64,000 bases of DNA from contig NZ_QTJR01000006.1 in the NCBI RefSeq assembly GCF_003382285.1, positions 186,001 to 250,000 on the forward strand, in the 5' to 3' direction. Under the pieces are notes generated by a model that saw only the letters and a list, made by a program, of their open reading frames with translations, did no database searches and was not told where the DNA came from. A program made the translations under genes and the position numbers. The stretch comes from Lysobacter soli (GTDB lineage Bacteria; Pseudomonadota; Gammaproteobacteria; Xanthomonadales; Xanthomonadaceae). Below, one piece after another: positions 40,186 to 49,181 of this stretch. Position 1 is the first letter of the stretch. Each line of letters starts with the position of its first letter.

Positions 40186-40512
40186 ATGCGCATCGAAACT
40201 TACGGCCAGCAGATCGAGGTCACGCCCGCCCTGCGGGACTACGTGGAAAGCAAGCTCTCGCGACTGGAGCGCCATTGCGAACAACCCTTCGATGTCCGCA
40301 CCCAGCTGAGCCTTGAGAAACCCAACCACCGCGCAAAGGCCACCGTGAATCTCGCCGGCCGCACGCTCGTGGCCGACGCGCAGGCGCTGGACATGTACGC
40401 CGCCATCGACCTGCTCACCGACAAGCTCGACCGCCTGCTTCGCGAACACCGCAGCAAGGTCGTCGACCATCATCGCGGCGAAAGCGCCGCCCGCAGCAAC
40501 AGCTTCGGCTGA
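40186..40512 (+). CDS. hpf: ribosome hibernation promoting factor, short form
   Basis: 108 residues of the HPF/YfiA fold (MRIETYGQQIEVTPALRDYVESKLSRLERH; ALDMYAAIDLLTDKLDRLLREHRSK). It dimerises or inactivates 70S ribosomes in resting cells. AAAGGAGG lies just before the ATG, a strong ribosome site. It keeps the rpoN-hpf-ptsN order of proteobacteria. Confidence 0.94.
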   Translation: MRIETYGQQIEVTPALRDYVESKLSRLERHCEQPFDVRTQLSLEKPNHRAKATVNLAGRTLVADAQALDMYAAIDLLTDKLDRLLREHRSKVVDHHRGESAARSNSFG

Positions 40513-40534
40513 CCGAGACCCGCCACCCCACACC

Positions 40535-41032
40535 ATGCCGCTGCATGATCTGTTGTCACGCGCGCGTGTCGCCATCCTGGATGGCCACGCGATAGAAGCG
40601 GGCGCGTCCGAGGGCGCGCCCGCGCTTCTGCGCGTGCTCGACGCAGCGGCGTGGCTGCTGGCTGACGGCGAGGACAGCGCGCCGATCTCGCTCGCCCTGC
40701 GCGACCGCGAACGCCGCGCGAGCACGGCGATCGGCGACGGCGTGGCCGTGCCGCACGCACGCGTGGCCGACATCGACGAATGCCGTGCGGCGTTTCTGCG
40801 CGTCGAGCACCCGGTCGATTTCGAAGCGGCCGACGGCAAGCCCGTCGACCTCGTACTCGCGCTGCTCGTGCCCGAGCACGACGTCAACGCGCAACTGCAG
40901 CGCCTGGCGGAGATCGCCGAGCGCTTCGCCGATCCCGAATATCGCGCCGCGCTGCGCAAGGCCCGCGACGCAGGCCATCTACGCCAGCTGCTGGGCGGCT
41001 CGGGTCCCGATTTCCTTCCCTGCGCCGCCTGA
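40535..41032 (+). CDS. ptsN: nitrogen-regulatory EIIA protein (PTS-Ntr)
   Basis: 165 residues of the fructose/mannitol-type EIIA fold. H74 in [11 protein letters not shown] is the phosphorylation site. Non-phosphorylated EIIA-Ntr controls potassium uptake and other systems in relatives. hprK follows after 8 bp. The N-terminus is somewhat shortened ([15 protein letters not shown]). Confidence 0.92.
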   Translation: MPLHDLLSRARVAILDGHAIEAGASEGAPALLRVLDAAAWLLADGEDSAPISLALRDRERRASTAIGDGVAVPHARVADIDECRAAFLRVEHPVDFEAADGKPVDLVLALLVPEHDVNAQLQRLAEIAERFADPEYRAALRKARDAGHLRQLLGGSGPDFLPCAA

Positions 41033-41040
41033 GGGCCCGG

Positions 41041-41991
41041 ATGAGCACCAGCATCAGCGCAGGGGAACTGTTCGAACAACAACGCGATCGTCTCGGCCTG
41101 CGCTGGCTGGCCGGGCAACGCGGCGACCGTCGCATCCTCGAAGCGGTCAACACCGTCGCGCGCCGTCCGTCGCTGGCCGGCTATCTCAATGCGATCTACC
41201 CCAACAAGGTGCAGATCCTCGGCACCGAGGAACTGGCGTGGCTGGACGCGCTCGAACCGCGCCTTCGCTGGGAGACGATCGAGAAGATCATGCAGTTCCG
41301 TCCGCTCGCGCTGGTCATCAGCAAGGACCAGGCGTGCCCGGAAGACCTGCGCATCGCGGCCGAGGAGAGCAACACGCCGCTGTGGGTCTCGCCGCGACGC
41401 GGGCATGAGCTGCTCAACCACCTGCAGTACCACCTCGCGCGCGCACTCGCGCCGCGGGTGACGTTGCACGGCGTCTTCATGGAGATCTACTCCATCGGCG
41501 TGCTGATCACCGGCGAGTCGGGATCGGGCAAGAGCGAACTCGCGCTGGAACTGGTGACGCGCGGCCACCGCCTGGTCGCCGACGATGCGCCCGAATTCAC
41601 GCAGATCGCGCCCGACGTCCTCGACGGCACGTGCCCGGAAATGCTCCAGGACCTGCTCGAAGTACGCGGCCTGGGCGTGCTCAACATCCGCCAGATGTTC
41701 GGCGACACCGCGGTGAAGAACAACAAGTACCTGCGACTGATCGTGCACCTTGGCAGGCCGATGACCGAACCCAAGCCGATGGGCATGGAACGGCTCACCG
41801 GCGACAGCGGCGTGCGTCGCGTGCTCGACCTCGACGTGCCGATGATCACCCTGCCCGTCATGCCCGGCCGCAACCTCGCCGTACTGACCGAAGCAGCCAC
41901 GCGCCTGCATAGCCTGCGCATGAAGGGGCTGGATCCGGCGGCGGCGTTCATCGCGCGGCACAGCAACTTCCTCGAACGCGGCGATTCCTGA
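41041..41991 (+). CDS. hprK: HPr kinase/phosphorylase
   Basis: 316 residues. The central signature [18 protein letters not shown] runs into the P-loop GESGSGKS (158-165), and the C-terminal [15 protein letters not shown] is typical. It phosphorylates HPr on Ser and can reverse this. The HPr encoded at 44.5 kb keeps the target Ser46. ATG 41041 lies 8 bp after ptsN. Confidence 0.95.
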   Translation: MSTSISAGELFEQQRDRLGLRWLAGQRGDRRILEAVNTVARRPSLAGYLNAIYPNKVQILGTEELAWLDALEPRLRWETIEKIMQFRPLALVISKDQACPEDLRIAAEESNTPLWVSPRRGHELLNHLQYHLARALAPRVTLHGVFMEIYSIGVLITGESGSGKSELALELVTRGHRLVADDAPEFTQIAPDVLDGTCPEMLQDLLEVRGLGVLNIRQMFGDTAVKNNKYLRLIVHLGRPMTEPKPMGMERLTGDSGVRRVLDLDVPMITLPVMPGRNLAVLTEAATRLHSLRMKGLDPAAAFIARHSNFLERGDS

Positions 41992-42021
41992 CCGCGCACC
42001 TTCCCTTCGCCTGCCAGCGCC

Positions 42022-42903
42022 ATGAGCGAAACGCCCAACTCCACGCTTGTCATCGTCAGCGGCATGTCCGGTTCGGGCAAATCCGTCGCACTGCGCACGT
42101 TCGAAGACCTGGGTTATTTCTGCGTCGACAACCTGCCCGCGGACCTGCTGCCGCAATTCGTCGCCAGCGTGATGCGGGCCGACGATGGCGCGCCGGCAAA
42201 GATGGCGGTGAGCATCGACGTGCGAAACCGCCACAGCGACCTGAGCAACATTCCGGAGTGGCTGTCAGCCGTCGGCAAGCTCGGACTGGATCCGCGGCTG
42301 GTGTTCTTCGACGCGAACGAAAGTGCGCTGCTCAAGCGCTACGCCGACACGCGTCGTCGCCATCCGCTGAGCCACCTCGGGCTGTCGCTCGCCGATGCGA
42401 TAGCGCTGGAGCGGCAGGTACTCAAGCCGCTCCGATCCATCGCCGACGCGGTGGTCGACACCAGCACGCTCAACGTGCACCAACTGCGCCGGCAGGTGCT
42501 CACCGAGTTCGGTATCGGCGGCGACACCGGCATGTCGCTGCTGTTCGAATCCTTCGCGTACCGTCGCGGCGTGCCGCCGGACGCGGATTTCGTCTTCGAT
42601 GCGCGCGCACTTCCGAACCCGCACTGGGATCCGGTGCTGCGCCCGTTGTCCGGGCGCGATGCGGCGATCCGCGAATACCTGGAATCGCAGGCCGACGTGA
42701 ACCTGTTCTTCGAGCAGATCCGCACGTTCCTCGACACGTGGCTGCCGCGCCTGCACGTGGACAGCACGCGCAGCTACGCGACGATCGCCTTCGGCTGCAC
42801 CGGCGGTCGCCATCGCTCGGTGTATCTGGCCGAACGCTTCGCCGAGCACGCGCGCGAGCAGGGCTGGGACGAGGTCGCCGTGCATCATCGCGAGCTGGAT
42901 TGA
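42022..42903 (+). CDS. rapZ: RNase adapter / nucleotide-binding protein RapZ
   Basis: 293 residues. The N-terminal P-loop is GMSGSGKS (14-21), and the C-terminal [19 protein letters not shown] is the RNA-binding part of RapZ/YvcJ. In E. coli it directs RNase E to the small RNA GlmZ and so tunes GlmS and UDP-GlcNAc. Place after hprK is conserved. Its RNA partner in this group is not known to me. Confidence 0.94.
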   Translation: MSETPNSTLVIVSGMSGSGKSVALRTFEDLGYFCVDNLPADLLPQFVASVMRADDGAPAKMAVSIDVRNRHSDLSNIPEWLSAVGKLGLDPRLVFFDANESALLKRYADTRRRHPLSHLGLSLADAIALERQVLKPLRSIADAVVDTSTLNVHQLRRQVLTEFGIGGDTGMSLLFESFAYRRGVPPDADFVFDARALPNPHWDPVLRPLSGRDAAIREYLESQADVNLFFEQIRTFLDTWLPRLHVDSTRSYATIAFGCTGGRHRSVYLAERFAEHAREQGWDEVAVHHRELD

Positions 42904-43105
42904 TCGGCGCGCGATCTTCGCCGCATTCCGGTCGTCTTCACGGCGCCGCAACGAAGGCGGCCTCATCGCGGTGAATGCGTCCTGACTCGTGCCTTCGCAT
43001 GAGCACGCCTCACGAAATTTTCGCATCACGCTTGCACGCGCCTTGCGGTGCCAAGGCTACGGTCGGGTTGCGCTGATCGACGGCGCTCATCCGCAGGAGA
43101 GTGCA

Positions 43106-43423
43106 ATGCGAAAGTCCACCGTGACACGAACGGTCCTGATCGCGATGGCCGTCGCGTTCGCTTCCCCTGCCCTCGCACAGCGGACCGAACCGCCGACGCC
43201 CACGTCGCCACCGACCGGCAGTACTACCGATACGACCCCGCGCACGCTCAGCTTCTCCGACCTCGACGTCAACGCCGACGGCAAAGTGAGCAAGGACGAA
43301 GCCGCGGCCGATGCACGACTGACCAGCCATTACGCGCAGGTCGATCGCGACGGCGACGGCCAGGTGTCTGAAGCCGAATACGCAGCAGGCCACCAGCGCA
43401 CCGATACCTCGACGCCGCCGTGA
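43106..43423 (+). CDS. secreted EF-hand protein with two Ca-binding loops
   Basis: 105 residues. A signal peptide (about 1-24, PALAQ), a Pro/Thr linker (27-46) and two canonical EF-hand loops: D54-V-N56-A-D58-G59-K60...E65 and D80-R-D82-G-D84-G85-Q86...E91. It should bind Ca2+ in the periplasm. GCAGGAG precedes the ATG at 43106. It interrupts the rapZ-to-PTS gene order, with a second small secreted protein next to it. Confidence 0.83.
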   Translation: MRKSTVTRTVLIAMAVAFASPALAQRTEPPTPTSPPTGSTTDTTPRTLSFSDLDVNADGKVSKDEAAADARLTSHYAQVDRDGDGQVSEAEYAAGHQRTDTSTPP

Positions 43424-43505
43424 ACCGCGCGCGTCTCGCGCAGGGCCCCAACGACAAGACCCCATCGACAAGCCGTTCCCCTGAGACCAAAGGAGCACCA
43501 ACCGA

Positions 43506-43835
43506 ATGAACACCCATCGACTCACCGGCGCCCTCGCGCTGATCCTCGTGTCCTCGACGCTGGCTTTGGCCGGTTGCCAGAAGCACGAAACTGACGTCGT
43601 CCCGCCGGCAACCGAAACGCCACCGGCCGATACCACCACCCCGCCGGCCGACACGACCACGCCGCCTGCGGACACCACCACACCGCCGACCGACAGCACG
43701 ATGCCGCCGACCGATACGACGACCCCGACGGATACGACGACCCCGCCGGCCACCACCCCGCCGCCCACCGACGGCACGACGCCGCCGGCCGACCAGACCA
43801 CGCCGCAGGACAGCACCACTCCGCCGCGTACGTGA
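43506..43835 (+). CDS. Pro/Thr/Asp-repeat lipoprotein
   Basis: 109 residues. A lipoprotein signal ends in LAGC, with lipid Cys C24. Nearly all the rest (about 33-109) is low complexity, made of degenerate PPADTTT/PPTDTTT units, and no folded domain is visible. The repeat tract on DNA is built on about 21-bp units. Such tails act as spacers or wall-spanning linkers; here nothing is attached to it. AAAGGAG lies near the ATG. Repeat number may vary between strains. Confidence 0.7.
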   Translation: MNTHRLTGALALILVSSTLALAGCQKHETDVVPPATETPPADTTTPPADTTTPPADTTTPPTDSTMPPTDTTTPTDTTTPPATTPPPTDGTTPPADQTTPQDSTTPPRT

Positions 43836-43856
43836 TCGCGCGGGACATCCCGCCCC

Positions 43857-43885
43857 GAACGGCCCGCACCCGCGGGCCGTTCTCG
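43857..43885 (+). terminator. probable terminator after the Pro/Thr-rich lipoprotein gene
   Basis: An 11-bp perfect stem (GAACGGCCCGC/GCGGGCCGTTC) with an ACCC loop is followed by a short TCTCGT. The hairpin is strong but the T-run is weak. Confidence 0.6.
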
Positions 43886-44016
43886 TATCCGGCGCTGCGG
43901 ATTCGTGACCGTCTTCAACACGACTCCGGGGCCTTTGCGGGGCAAGCATCGCGGAAGTCGCAAGACGGCCTGTTTCCGGCTTCCGGCCCGTCACCCGGAC
44001 CTGTTAAGTTGACGCC

Positions 44017-44409
44017 ATGGCCGTCGGCATCCTCCTCATCACCCACGAAGGCATCGGCACCGCGCTGGTCGCGGTGGCGCGCCGGTTGCTGAGCCAGTTG
44101 CCGCTGCGGACCGAAGCACTCGAGGTGCCGTTCGAAGGCGACCCGGACGCCCTGCTGCCGCAGGCCAGCGCGGCACTGCGCCGCGTGGATGCAGGCGACG
44201 GCGTGCTGGTGCTGACCGATCTCTACGGCGCCACGCCCAGCAATCTCGCGGCCAAGGTCGCGCGGCTGGGTACGCCGGTGCGGCGGGTATCGGCGGTGAG
44301 TCTGCCGATGCTGCTGCGGGTGATGAACTACGCCGACCTGGGCCTGGACGAACTGCCGGCGGTCGCCGCCGCCGGCGCGCGCAACGGCGTGATCCTGGAC
44401 GAAGCCTGA
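44017..44409 (+). CDS. PTS mannose-type EIIA domain protein
   Basis: 130 residues. H10 in LITHEGIG is the phosphorylation site; the DGVLVLTDLYGATPSNLA segment is typical of EIIA-Man. No EIIB or EIIC gene is near, so it probably serves as a regulatory phosphate carrier with the HPr and enzyme I genes that follow, as in other beta- and gammaproteobacteria lacking a mannose PTS. Confidence 0.93.
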   Translation: MAVGILLITHEGIGTALVAVARRLLSQLPLRTEALEVPFEGDPDALLPQASAALRRVDAGDGVLVLTDLYGATPSNLAAKVARLGTPVRRVSAVSLPMLLRVMNYADLGLDELPAVAAAGARNGVILDEA

Positions 44410-44494
44410 CGCCGGTCGGGCGCGAAACAGCTGGAAGAAGCATGACTGGAGCAACACACACGCGGGACCGGCAACGGGCCCGGAGGACGCGACG

Positions 44495-44764
44495 ATGATC
44501 GAGCACGAACTGACCGTCAGCAATCGACTCGGCCTGCATGCGCGGGCCACGGCCAAGCTCGTGCAGACGCTGTCGGGTTATCGCAGCAGCGCCACGCTCA
44601 CGGCGAAGGGCCGCGAAGTGAACGCCAAGAGCATCATGGGCGTGATGCTGCTCGCCGCCGGCCAGGGCACGCAGGTGCGCCTGCGCGTGGAAGGCGACGA
44701 CGAGGAGCACGCCGCGCAGGCGGTCGTGTCGTTGTTCGAACGCCGTTTCGACGAAGACAGCTGA
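44495..44764 (+). CDS. ptsH: phosphocarrier protein HPr
   Basis: 89 residues. H15 (RLGLHARATAK) takes phosphate from enzyme I; S46 (NAKSIMGVM) is the HPr kinase site. Having both sites fits hprK at 41 kb. GGAGGACGC precedes the ATG. It sits between EIIA-Man and ptsI, 7 bp before the latter. Confidence 0.95.
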   Translation: MIEHELTVSNRLGLHARATAKLVQTLSGYRSSATLTAKGREVNAKSIMGVMLLAAGQGTQVRLRVEGDDEEHAAQAVVSLFERRFDEDS

Positions 44765-44771
44765 GGCGCGG

Positions 44772-46499
44772 ATGAGGCAGACGTTCGTCGGTCACGGGGC
44801 CTCGCGCGGAAGCGCGCTCGGCCGCGCACGCGTCCGCCTGCCGCACGTACTGGAAGTCGTCGAGGAACACATCCCCGCCAAGCGCGTGGAGGGCGAGATC
44901 GTCCGCCTGCACGCGGCCATCGCGACCGTGCGCGAAGAAATGTTCGCCCTGCGCGAACGCCTCCACGGCGCGCTCGCCCACGAAGTCGGCGAATTCCTCG
45001 ACCTGCACAGCCTGCTGCTGGACGATCCCGAACTGCTGCAGGGATTGGACGAACTGATCCGCACCGGTCGCTATTCGGCCGACTACGCGCTGCGCCTGCA
45101 ACGCGACCGCATCGCCTCGGTCTTCCAGACCATGGACGACGCCTATTTCCGCAGCCGCGTGGACGACATCGACCAGGTAATCGGCCGCATCCACGCCGCG
45201 CTGCACCGCCACGATGCGGGCATGCCCGGCGTCGCGGGCGAGATCCTGGTGACCGACAACGTCGCGCCGGCGGAAATCGCGCAACTGCAGGCGCAGGGGG
45301 TGATGGCGATCGTCACCACCACCGGCAGCATCCTGTCGCACAGCGCGATCCTCGCCCGCAGCCTGCACCTGCCACTGGTCGTCGGTGCCGAAGGCGCGCT
45401 GCAGCGGATCAACGACGGCGACGTGCTCGCGGTGGATGGTGCCACCGGCAACGTCATCCTCGAGCCCGACGCGAACGACCTGCGCGCGCATCGCGGCCGC
45501 GTCCGCGAGCTGGCGCGCGAACGCAAGCAATTGCATCGCCTGCGCCGCGAACCCACGCGCACGATCGACGGCGTGGACATCAAGCTCTACGCCAATGCCG
45601 AATCGCGCGACGACGTCGCCGAAGCGCATGCGCTCGGCGCGGCCGGCGTGGGCCTGTACCGCACCGAATTCCTGTTCCTGCAGCGCAACGAACTGCCGGA
45701 CGAGGAAGAGCAGTTCCGCGTCTATCGCGACGTCGTGCTCGGCATGACCGGTCGCGCCGTGACGATCCGCACGCTCGACCTCGGCGCCGACAAGGCGGAC
45801 CGCACCGGGCTGGCGCTTCGCGATGAACCCAATCCCGCACTCGGGCTGCGCGGCGTGCGCCTGTCGCTCGCGCGCGCGGGGCTGCTGGAAGCGCAGCTGC
45901 GCGCACTGGTACGTGCGTCCGGCTACGGTCCATTGCGGATCCTGCTGCCGATGATCTCCACGCGCGAGGAAGTGCGCCAGGTGCGCGCCACGCTCAAGCG
46001 CGTCACGCTGGAACTTCGCGAACAGGGCCACGCGATCGCCGACAACATCCCGCTCGGCGCGATGATCGAGGTGCCGGCGGCCGCGATCGCGCTGCCGGCG
46101 TTCATCGGCAGCGTGGACTTCCTGTCGATCGGCACCAACGACCTGGTGCAGTACCTGCTCGCGGCCGACCGCAACAACGAGGCGCTGACGAGCCTCTATA
46201 CGCCGCTGCATCCTGCGGTGATCCGCCTGGTGCGCGACGTCATCCAGCTGGCCCGGAAGCGCGACAAGCCGGTGGCCGTGTGCGGCGAGATGGCCGGCGA
46301 TTCGCACTTCGCACCGATGCTGCTGGCGCTGGGGCTGATGGAATTCAGCCTGCACCCGGCCACGCTGCTGGAACTGCGCCGCACGATCCGCCATTGCGAC
46401 CTCGCGCAACTGCAGTCGCGCGCCCCTGCCCTGCTGCGCGCGCGCGACCGCGCCGGCATCGAGGAATGGATCGCGGAGAACGCGCCGGTCGTGGCGTGA
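44772..46499 (+). CDS. ptsI: phosphoenolpyruvate-protein phosphotransferase (enzyme I)
   Basis: 575 residues. H190 in GSILSHSAILARSLHLP is the phospho-His. The PEP-binding barrel shows GVGLYRTEFLFL, DFLSIGTNDLVQYLLAADRNN and the catalytic Cys in PVAVCGEMAGD. No GAF domain precedes it, so it is the sugar-type EI rather than EI-Ntr. It phosphorylates HPr using PEP. With EIIA-Man, EIIA-Ntr, HprK and HPr it forms a full phosphorelay without a permease in this window. Confidence 0.95.
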   Translation: MRQTFVGHGASRGSALGRARVRLPHVLEVVEEHIPAKRVEGEIVRLHAAIATVREEMFALRERLHGALAHEVGEFLDLHSLLLDDPELLQGLDELIRTGRYSADYALRLQRDRIASVFQTMDDAYFRSRVDDIDQVIGRIHAALHRHDAGMPGVAGEILVTDNVAPAEIAQLQAQGVMAIVTTTGSILSHSAILARSLHLPLVVGAEGALQRINDGDVLAVDGATGNVILEPDANDLRAHRGRVRELARERKQLHRLRREPTRTIDGVDIKLYANAESRDDVAEAHALGAAGVGLYRTEFLFLQRNELPDEEEQFRVYRDVVLGMTGRAVTIRTLDLGADKADRTGLALRDEPNPALGLRGVRLSLARAGLLEAQLRALVRASGYGPLRILLPMISTREEVRQVRATLKRVTLELREQGHAIADNIPLGAMIEVPAAAIALPAFIGSVDFLSIGTNDLVQYLLAADRNNEALTSLYTPLHPAVIRLVRDVIQLARKRDKPVAVCGEMAGDSHFAPMLLALGLMEFSLHPATLLELRRTIRHCDLAQLQSRAPALLRARDRAGIEEWIAENAPVVA

Positions 46500-46635
46500 T
46501 GCCGCATCGGCGATGCGCGCGAAGGGGTGGGCATCCCCGGCGTTCGGGGCGATAATGTCGCGATGAACACCTGACCCTGTCGTGCCCGAGCGGCCCGACG
46601 CGACCACGCTTCTCACGAAGCCCGGGAAGCCCCGC

Positions 46636-47997
46636 ATGGCCGAAGCCGTCCGCCACGACAAGACCGCGCGCCAACTGCGCCTGCTTTCCGATGCACTGGA
46701 CAGCGGCCGCCTTGGCCCCGTGCGCCGGCTGGTCAACACGCTCTCCCCTGCCGAGATCGGCAACCTCCTCGAATCGCTCCCGCCGGGCAAGCGCACGGTG
46801 GTGTGGGGGCTGGTCGATGCGGAAGACGACGGCGAGGTGCTGGTGCACGTCGGCGACGACGTGCGCGAAGGCCTGCTGGCCGAGATGGACCCGGACGAGA
46901 TCATCGCCGCGGTCGAAGACCTCGACATCGACGACCTCGCCGACCTCGTCGAGGACCTGCCCGATACCGTCATCGACGAAGTCCTCAAGTCGATGGACCG
47001 CGAGAACCGCGAGCGGCTCGAACAGGTGCTGTCGTACCCGGAGGACACCGCCGGCCGACTGATGAACCCCGACGTGGTGACGGTGCGCACCGACACCACC
47101 ATCGACGTGGTGCTGCGTTACCTGCGCCTGCGCGGCGAACTGCCCGAGCACACCGACCACCTGTACGTGGTCAGCCGGCGCCACCAGTACCTGGGGCGCA
47201 TCGCGCTGGCGGCGCTGCTGACGCACGAGCCCGGCACGCCGATCAACAAGCTGATCGACGACGAACAGCCGGCAATCGACGTCGAGGAATCGGCCAACGA
47301 GGTCGCGCGCAAGTTCTCCGACCACGACTGGCTAAGCGCGCCGGTGGTGGACGACAACAACATCCTGCTCGGCCGCATCACCATCGACGACGTCGTCGAC
47401 ATCATCCGCAACCAGGCCGAGCACCAGGCGTTGAGCGCCGCCGGCCTGGACGAGGACGAGGACCTGTTCAGCCCGGTCTGGCGCGCGATGCGTCGACGGC
47501 TGATCTGGCTCTCGATCAACCTCGCCACCGCCTTCCTCGCGGCGAGTGTCGTCGGCGAATTCGCCGACACGATCGACAAGCTGGTCGCGCTGGCCGTGCT
47601 GATGCCCATCGTCGCGGGCATGGGCGGCAACGCCGGTACGCAGGTGCTGGCGCTGATGGTGCGAGGCCTCGCGTTGGGCCAGGTCGGCGCGGCGAACGTG
47701 CGCACGCTCCTGTGGAAGGAAGCACGCGTCGCGCTGCTCAATGGCCTGGTGCTCGGCACCCTGCTGGGCCTGATCGTGCTGCTGTGGTTCCACAGCGTCG
47801 GCTTGTCGATCGTGATCGCGACCGCGCTGACGGCGAACCTGCTGTTCGCGGCGGTGGCCGGCGTGCTGGTGCCGGTGACGATCCGGCGCTTCGGTTACGA
47901 CCCGGCGCTCGCGTCCGGCATCTTCCTGACGACGGTGACCGACGTCATGGGCTTTTTCACCTTCCTCGGGCTGGCGACGATCATCCTGCTGCGCTGA
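46636..47997 (+). CDS. mgtE: MgtE-type magnesium transporter
   Basis: 453 residues. The cytoplasmic N domain (LVNTLSPAEIGNLLESLPPGKR) and two CBS domains (about 130-250) gate by Mg2+. The membrane part from about 290 has five helices with MPIVAGMGGNAGTQVLALMVRGLALGQV, the pore signature. I chose ATG 46636 (MAEAVRHDKTARQLR), the family-like start, over GTG 46582. It lies next to ptsI as in xanthomonads. Confidence 0.94.
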   Translation: MAEAVRHDKTARQLRLLSDALDSGRLGPVRRLVNTLSPAEIGNLLESLPPGKRTVVWGLVDAEDDGEVLVHVGDDVREGLLAEMDPDEIIAAVEDLDIDDLADLVEDLPDTVIDEVLKSMDRENRERLEQVLSYPEDTAGRLMNPDVVTVRTDTTIDVVLRYLRLRGELPEHTDHLYVVSRRHQYLGRIALAALLTHEPGTPINKLIDDEQPAIDVEESANEVARKFSDHDWLSAPVVDDNNILLGRITIDDVVDIIRNQAEHQALSAAGLDEDEDLFSPVWRAMRRRLIWLSINLATAFLAASVVGEFADTIDKLVALAVLMPIVAGMGGNAGTQVLALMVRGLALGQVGAANVRTLLWKEARVALLNGLVLGTLLGLIVLLWFHSVGLSIVIATALTANLLFAAVAGVLVPVTIRRFGYDPALASGIFLTTVTDVMGFFTFLGLATIILLR

Positions 47998-48094
47998 GGC
48001 GCCCGATGCGGCCCCGCGTCGCGATCTGCGACGCACGCCATTGCGATGCGCCGCGGCTGCGCCAATCATGCGGGCCGATGCCAGGAGTCCGTCC

Positions 48095-48925
48095 ATGCCT
48101 TCGTTTCCGCGTTCCGCGTTTTCCCTTCTGACCCGCCTCGCCGTCGTCGCCCTGGCGCTCGCACTCGCCGCCTGCGCGACCACACCGCGCGAGGTGCCGC
48201 CGGGCCGGTTCGTCGAACGCAGCGTCGTGGTCGACGGCGGCAGCCATCGCTACCAGGTCTTCGTGCCGTCGCGACAGGCCGGCGGGAAGCATCCGGCGAC
48301 CGTGCTGTTCCTGCACGGCTCCGGCGAGCGCGGCACCGACAACCAGCGCCAGGTCGACGTCGGCCTCGGCCCGTTCGTGCGCGAACACGCGAAGACGTTC
48401 CCGGCCATCGTCGTCTTCCCGCAGTCGCCGGACGGCACGTCCTGGACCGGCACGCAGGCGCGCGTCGCGCTGGCTGCGCTGGATGCCGCGATCGACGAAT
48501 TCGACGGCGACGAGGACCGCATCGTGCTCACCGGCATGTCGCGCGGCGGCTACGGCGTACTGGAACTGGCGATCATGGAACCGCGCCGCTTCGCCGCGCT
48601 GGTGCCGGTCTGCGGCGGCATCACCCAGCCACCCGCGCTGAAGGAACACCTGCAGGTCGAGGGCGTGGCGCTGGCGCCCGATCCCTTCCTCGCGGCCGCA
48701 CAGAAACTGCAGAAGCTGCCGGTGTGGGCCTTCCACGGCGGGAAAGACGACGTCGTGACCCCGGACCAGTCGCGCCACTTCGTCGAAGCGCTGCGCAACG
48801 TGGGCGGCAACGTGCGCTACACCGAGTTCGCCGAGCTCGGCCACAACAGCTGGGACGCCGCGTATGCCACCCCCGAACTGTGGACCTGGGCGTTCGCGCA
48901 GCAGCGTAAGGGCGGGTTGTTCTGA
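48095..48925 (+). CDS. alpha/beta-hydrolase lipoprotein (esterase/phospholipase-like)
   Basis: 276 residues. A lipoprotein signal ends in LAAC (C27). The hydrolase core has the oxyanion segment LFLHGSGERGTDN, the nucleophile S149 in GMSRGGYG, and H250 in ELGHNSWD; the acid is probably an Asp in HGGKDDVVT. It resembles the predicted peptidases or esterases that sit with polysaccharide-degrading enzymes, but none are near. CAGGAG precedes the ATG at 48095. Confidence 0.87.
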   Translation: MPSFPRSAFSLLTRLAVVALALALAACATTPREVPPGRFVERSVVVDGGSHRYQVFVPSRQAGGKHPATVLFLHGSGERGTDNQRQVDVGLGPFVREHAKTFPAIVVFPQSPDGTSWTGTQARVALAALDAAIDEFDGDEDRIVLTGMSRGGYGVLELAIMEPRRFAALVPVCGGITQPPALKEHLQVEGVALAPDPFLAAAQKLQKLPVWAFHGGKDDVVTPDQSRHFVEALRNVGGNVRYTEFAELGHNSWDAAYATPELWTWAFAQQRKGGLF

Positions 48926-48968
48926 TTACCGAGCCCCGCCCGCTCACCGTAGAGCAGTTCGATTCTGG

Positions 48969-49008
48969 AGCCCCTCTCCCGCCTGCGGGAGAGGGGTTGG
49001 GGTGAGGG
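48969..49008. repeat. palindromic repeat A, copy 2
   Basis: The same unit as at 26256-26293, with two more bases in the loop: CCCCTCTCCC, a short loop, GGGAGAGGGG, then TTGGGGTGAGGG. It follows the hydrolase gene by 44 bp. Confidence 0.85.
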
Positions 49009-49082
49009 CTGGCGTGCTGTCGCACGCACCCGCAATTCATGCGTGAACTGGAGGCCGCGGATTAGCAGCGAAGATCAACATG

Positions 49083-49107
49083 GATTCCAGCTTTCGCCGG
49101 AATGACC
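49083..49107. repeat. palindromic repeat B, copy 2
   Basis: GATTCCAGCTTTCGCCGGAA followed by TGACC. A clear but imperfect palindrome of the class whose intact form lies at 53099-53118. Confidence 0.8.
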
Positions 49108-49145
49108 AAACAGCGATTCGCCGCTAGGCGAGTGCCCCGACGCAC

Positions 49146-49179
49146 CCGGCCTGGCTCCCGCTTTCGCGGGGATGACGGG
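49146..49179. repeat. palindromic repeat C, copy 2
   Basis: GGCCTGGCTCCCGCTTTCGC followed by GGGGATGACGGG. Stem CCCGC/GCGGG with the constant ATGACGG end. It ends directly before the pyrB stop codon and may serve as its terminator. Confidence 0.8.
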
Positions 49180-49181
49180 TG

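Noticed and set aside
43620-43830. CRISPR-like periodic repeat
   Set aside because: The period is a coding repeat (PPADTTT units) with no spacers, and no cas genes are near.
43010-43963. 317-residue - strand frame with GGVVVSAGG repeats
   Set aside because: It is the antisense image of the PPADTTT repeat tract and the EF-hand gene; the + strand frames have signal peptides and ribosome sites.
46529-46548. Terminator after ptsI
   Set aside because: The CCCCG/CGGGG hairpin is short and has no T-run.
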